In this document: positions 61,985 through 64,000 of the stretch, in pieces | How positions within the stretch are numbered: the first letter of the stretch is position 1 | Layout of the letters: every line of letters starts with the position of its first letter | NCBI RefSeq assembly: GCF_011758655.1 | Contig: NZ_JAAMPA010000002.1 | Span: 806,001 to 870,000 of the forward strand | Reading direction: 5' to 3' | Length of the DNA stretch: 64,000 bases | Source: Modestobacter marinus | GTDB taxonomy: Bacteria; Actinomycetota; Actinomycetes; Mycobacteriales; Geodermatophilaceae | Program-made: the position numbers and the translations under genes | The notes under the pieces: generated by a model | Told to the model about the DNA's origin: nothing | The model's input: only the letters and a program-made list of their open reading frames with translations | Databases searched by the model: none

Positions 61985-62872
61985 TCAGCCGAGGGAGCGG
62001 ATGAGGCCCTCCTGGGCGACGGTGGCCACGTGCGTGCCGTCGGCCGACCAGATCTGCCCGAAGCACAGCGCCCGCCCGCTCGCGGCGGCCGGGCTGTCGG
62101 TCTCGTAGAGGAACCACTCGTCGGCGCGCACCGGCCGGTGGAACCAGACGGCGTGGTCCAGGCTGGCGCCCACGATCGAGCCGCTCCAGCCGCCGCCGTT
62201 GCGGGCCAGCCCGGCCGAGAGCAGGGTCAGGTCGCTGACGAAGGTCAGCGCCGCGGCGTGCACGGCGTCGTCGTCGGGGAGCCGGCCGGCCACCCGGAAC
62301 CAGACCCGGAACGCGGTGTCCGGGGGCAGCCGCGGCTGCGGGTCGAACGGGTCGGCGAGGTACCGCTGCTCCACCGCGCGGCCGATCGCCGCGGATGCGG
62401 CCCCCTGCTTCGGGTGCGCCGCGGTGACCTCGGCCAGCCCGGGCAGGCCCTCGGGCCCGGGCACGTCGGGCATCGGCAGGGAGTGCTCGACGACGGCCCG
62501 CTCCCCCGCGGTGAAGTCGGCGGTCAGCGCGAAGATCGCGACGTCGGAGCCCTTGCGGGTCTGCCGGGCCACGACCCGCCGGGTGCTGAAGGAGCGCCCC
62601 TCGCGGATGCGGTCGACCTCGTAGCGGATCTCCTCGTGCGGGTCGCCGGGGCGGAGGAAGTACGAGTGCAGCGAGTGCACCACCCGCCCCGGCGCCACCG
62701 TCGCGTTCGCAGCGGTCAGGGCCTGGGCGGCGACCTGACCCCCGAAGATGCGCTGCAGCGGCGTGCTGGGGGTCTGGCCGACGTAGACGTCCGGGCCGCG
62801 CTCCTCCAGGTCCAGGACGACCATCAGCTCCGCAGCCGGGGTCTCCCCCGGCTGCGCGACCCCGGCCGTCAC
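61985..62872 (-). CDS. tesB: Acyl-CoA thioesterase II
   Basis: Double-hotdog thioesterase that hydrolyses acyl-CoA, 295 residues. Family segments: QRIFGGQVAAQALTAANATV, VHSLHSYFLRPGDPHEEIRY, EGRSFSTRRVVARQ and, near the end, DHAVWFHRPVRADEWFLYET. The GTG start overlaps the pyk stop (GTGA). The pyk-tesB-pdtaR neighbourhood matches mycobacteria. Confidence 0.94.
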   Translation of the reverse strand: MTAGVAQPGETPAAELMVVLDLEERGPDVYVGQTPSTPLQRIFGGQVAAQALTAANATVAPGRVVHSLHSYFLRPGDPHEEIRYEVDRIREGRSFSTRRVVARQTRKGSDVAIFALTADFTAGERAVVEHSLPMPDVPGPEGLPGLAEVTAAHPKQGAASAAIGRAVEQRYLADPFDPQPRLPPDTAFRVWFRVAGRLPDDDAVHAAALTFVSDLTLLSAGLARNGGGWSGSIVGASLDHAVWFHRPVRADEWFLYETDSPAAASGRALCFGQIWSADGTHVATVAQEGLIRSLG

Positions 62873-64000
62873 GCCTCGGTCCCCACCTCGTGCACCCGCA
62901 CCAGGTTGGTGGAGCCCGCGGTGTTCGGCGGGCTCCCGGCGACGATGACGACCTTGTCGCCCTCCTTCAGCCGGCCGATGGACAGCAGCGAGAAGTCGAC
63001 CTGCCCGACCATGTCGTCGGTGTGGGTCACCTCCGGCACCAGGAAGGTCTCCACACCCCAGGAGAGCGCCAGCCGGCTGCGGACCGCCGGGTCGGTGGTG
63101 AAGGCGAGGATCGGCAGCCGGGTGTGCAGCGCGGCGAGCAGCTGCGCGGTCTTGCCGGTCAGCGTGAAGGCGGCCAGGGCCGAGACGTCGAGGGCCTCAC
63201 CGATGTCCTTGGCGGCCCGCACGATCGCGCCGGACCGCTGGCGCGGCGGCACGAGCAGCTCGGGCACCCGCACGGCGTCGGACTCGACCGCGTCGATGAT
63301 CCGCTCCATCGTCTTGACCGCGACGACGGGGAACTTGCCCACCGAGGTCTCCCCCGAGAGCATCACCGCGTCCGCGCCGTCCAGCACGGCGTTGGCGACG
63401 TCGGAGGCCTCGGCCCGGGTGGGCCGGGAGGCGCTGATCATCGACTCGAGCATCTGGGTCGCGACGATGACCGGCTTGTTCCGCTCGCGGGCGACCTGCA
63501 CCGCGCGCTTCTGCACCAGCGGCACCTGCTCCAGCGGCAGCTCGACACCCAGGTCGCCGCGGGCCACCATGACGCCGTCGAAGGCCTCGACGATCGCCTC
63601 GAGGTTCTCGACCGCCTCCGGCTTCTCCAGCTTGGCGATCACCGGCACCTCGACGTCCTCCTGGCGCATGATCTCGCGCACCAGCTCGACGTCGCGAGCG
63701 TGCCGGACGAAAGACAGCGCGATGAAGTCGACGCCCAGGGAGAGCGCGAAGCGCAGGTCCTCGGCGTCCTTGTCCGACAGCGCCGGGACGCTGACGGCGA
63801 CGCCGGGCAGGGACAGGCCCTTGTTGTTGGAGACCTGACCGCCCTCGAGCACCAGGCACCACACGTCGGGGCCGTCGACCTCGACCACGGTCAGGGCGAG
63901 CTTGCCGTCGTCGACCAGGAGCCGGTCACCGACCCGCACGTCGTTGGCGAGGTCCTTGTAGGTGGTGGAGACCCGCTCGGGGGTGCCCGGGACGTCCTCG
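62869..64000 (-). CDS. pyk: Pyruvate kinase, 5' part outside window
   Basis: Glycolytic enzyme converting phosphoenolpyruvate and ADP to pyruvate and ATP. The frame is open to the window edge; 377 C-terminal residues are visible. Catalytic segments: IAKLEKPEAVENLEAIVEA, VARGDLGVELP, KPVIVATQMLESMI and LSGETSVGKFP. The C-terminal allosteric domain is complete. An internal GTG at 63939 is not the real start, because the upstream codons also match the family. Confidence 0.97.
   Translation of the reverse strand, partial: EDVPGTPERVSTTYKDLANDVRVGDRLLVDDGKLALTVVEVDGPDVWCLVLEGGQVSNNKGLSLPGVAVSVPALSDKDAEDLRFALSLGVDFIALSFVRHARDVELVREIMRQEDVEVPVIAKLEKPEAVENLEAIVEAFDGVMVARGDLGVELPLEQVPLVQKRAVQVARERNKPVIVATQMLESMISASRPTRAEASDVANAVLDGADAVMLSGETSVGKFPVVAVKTMERIIDAVESDAVRVPELLVPPRQRSGAIVRAAKDIGEALDVSALAAFTLTGKTAQLLAALHTRLPILAFTTDPAVRSRLALSWGVETFLVPEVTHTDDMVGQVDFSLLSIGRLKEGDKVVIVAGSPPNTAGSTNLVRVHEVGTEA

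Overview
The window is very GC-rich, densely packed chromosomal DNA from an actinobacterium. Gene order matches two conserved actinobacterial neighbourhoods joined together. From about 0 to 38 kb it runs aro genes, alaS, aspS/hisS, relA, apt, secDF, yajC, ruvCAB, yebC, pdxST, the phosphatidylinositol mannoside genes and thrS. From about 43 to 64 kb it runs coaE, rpsA, polA, a liv transporter, an ANTAR regulator, tesB and pyk. An SsgA-family gene, frequent GTG starts, many 4-base start/stop overlaps, and dispersed hairpin repeats fit a morphologically complex actinomycete. My best guess is Geodermatophilaceae (Blastococcus/Modestobacter/Geodermatophilus); that family placement is inference.

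Region 1 (1-11 kb, minus strand): shikimate pathway genes aroK (cut by the window edge), aroC and aroE with a prepilin peptidase between them; then mltG (cell-wall lytic transglycosylase), ruvX, a repeat-rich unknown ORF, alaS, two small membrane proteins and rarA. Region 2 (11-20 kb): two aldo/keto reductases, an AbiEi/DUF559-like gene bracketed by two near-identical 68-bp palindromes, aspS, hisS, a metallo-beta-lactamase-fold hydrolase, a membrane cyclophilin and a methyltransferase. Region 3 (19.5-31.4 kb, minus): relA, apt, secF, secD, yajC; ruvB-ruvA-ruvC behind a LexA box; yebC, pdxT, pdxS. Region 4 (31.4-40.5 kb, minus): a LemA-like protein, pimA, PIM acyltransferase, pgsA, a HIT protein, thrS, a CapA-like lipoprotein, MOSC, HNH, tRNA-Val(CAC) and a TIGR02611 membrane protein.

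Region 5 (40.5-48.7 kb): an ECF sigma factor with its RskA-like anti-sigma factor, an SsgA-like protein, a tRNA-Gly/Cys/Val cluster ending in a perfect 62-bp palindrome, a VOC protein, coaE, a small unknown ORF, a repeat-rich intergenic stretch, rpsA, a methyltransferase and a 2H RNA-ligase-like protein. Region 6 (48.7-64 kb): polA, a hotdog thioesterase, livHMGF on the plus strand, two unknown genes, a substrate-binding lipoprotein on the minus strand, an ANTAR response regulator, an atypical tRNA with a CAA anticodon, a group II PLP decarboxylase with a long low-complexity tail, tesB and pyk (cut by the window edge).

The most unusual items are: (1) the liv-type substrate-binding lipoprotein at 57342-58667, whose C-terminal half precedes its N-terminal half, which looks like a circular permutation; (2) the palindrome-flanked nuclease-like gene at 11818-12919; (3) a dispersed 42-nt double-hairpin element with a compensatory base-pair change; (4) the 62-bp palindrome that includes the 3' end of tRNA-Val; and (5) the class-I-shaped tRNA(CAA) followed by a diverged copy of its own 3' half. 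I saw no insertion sequence, prophage or CRISPR array.
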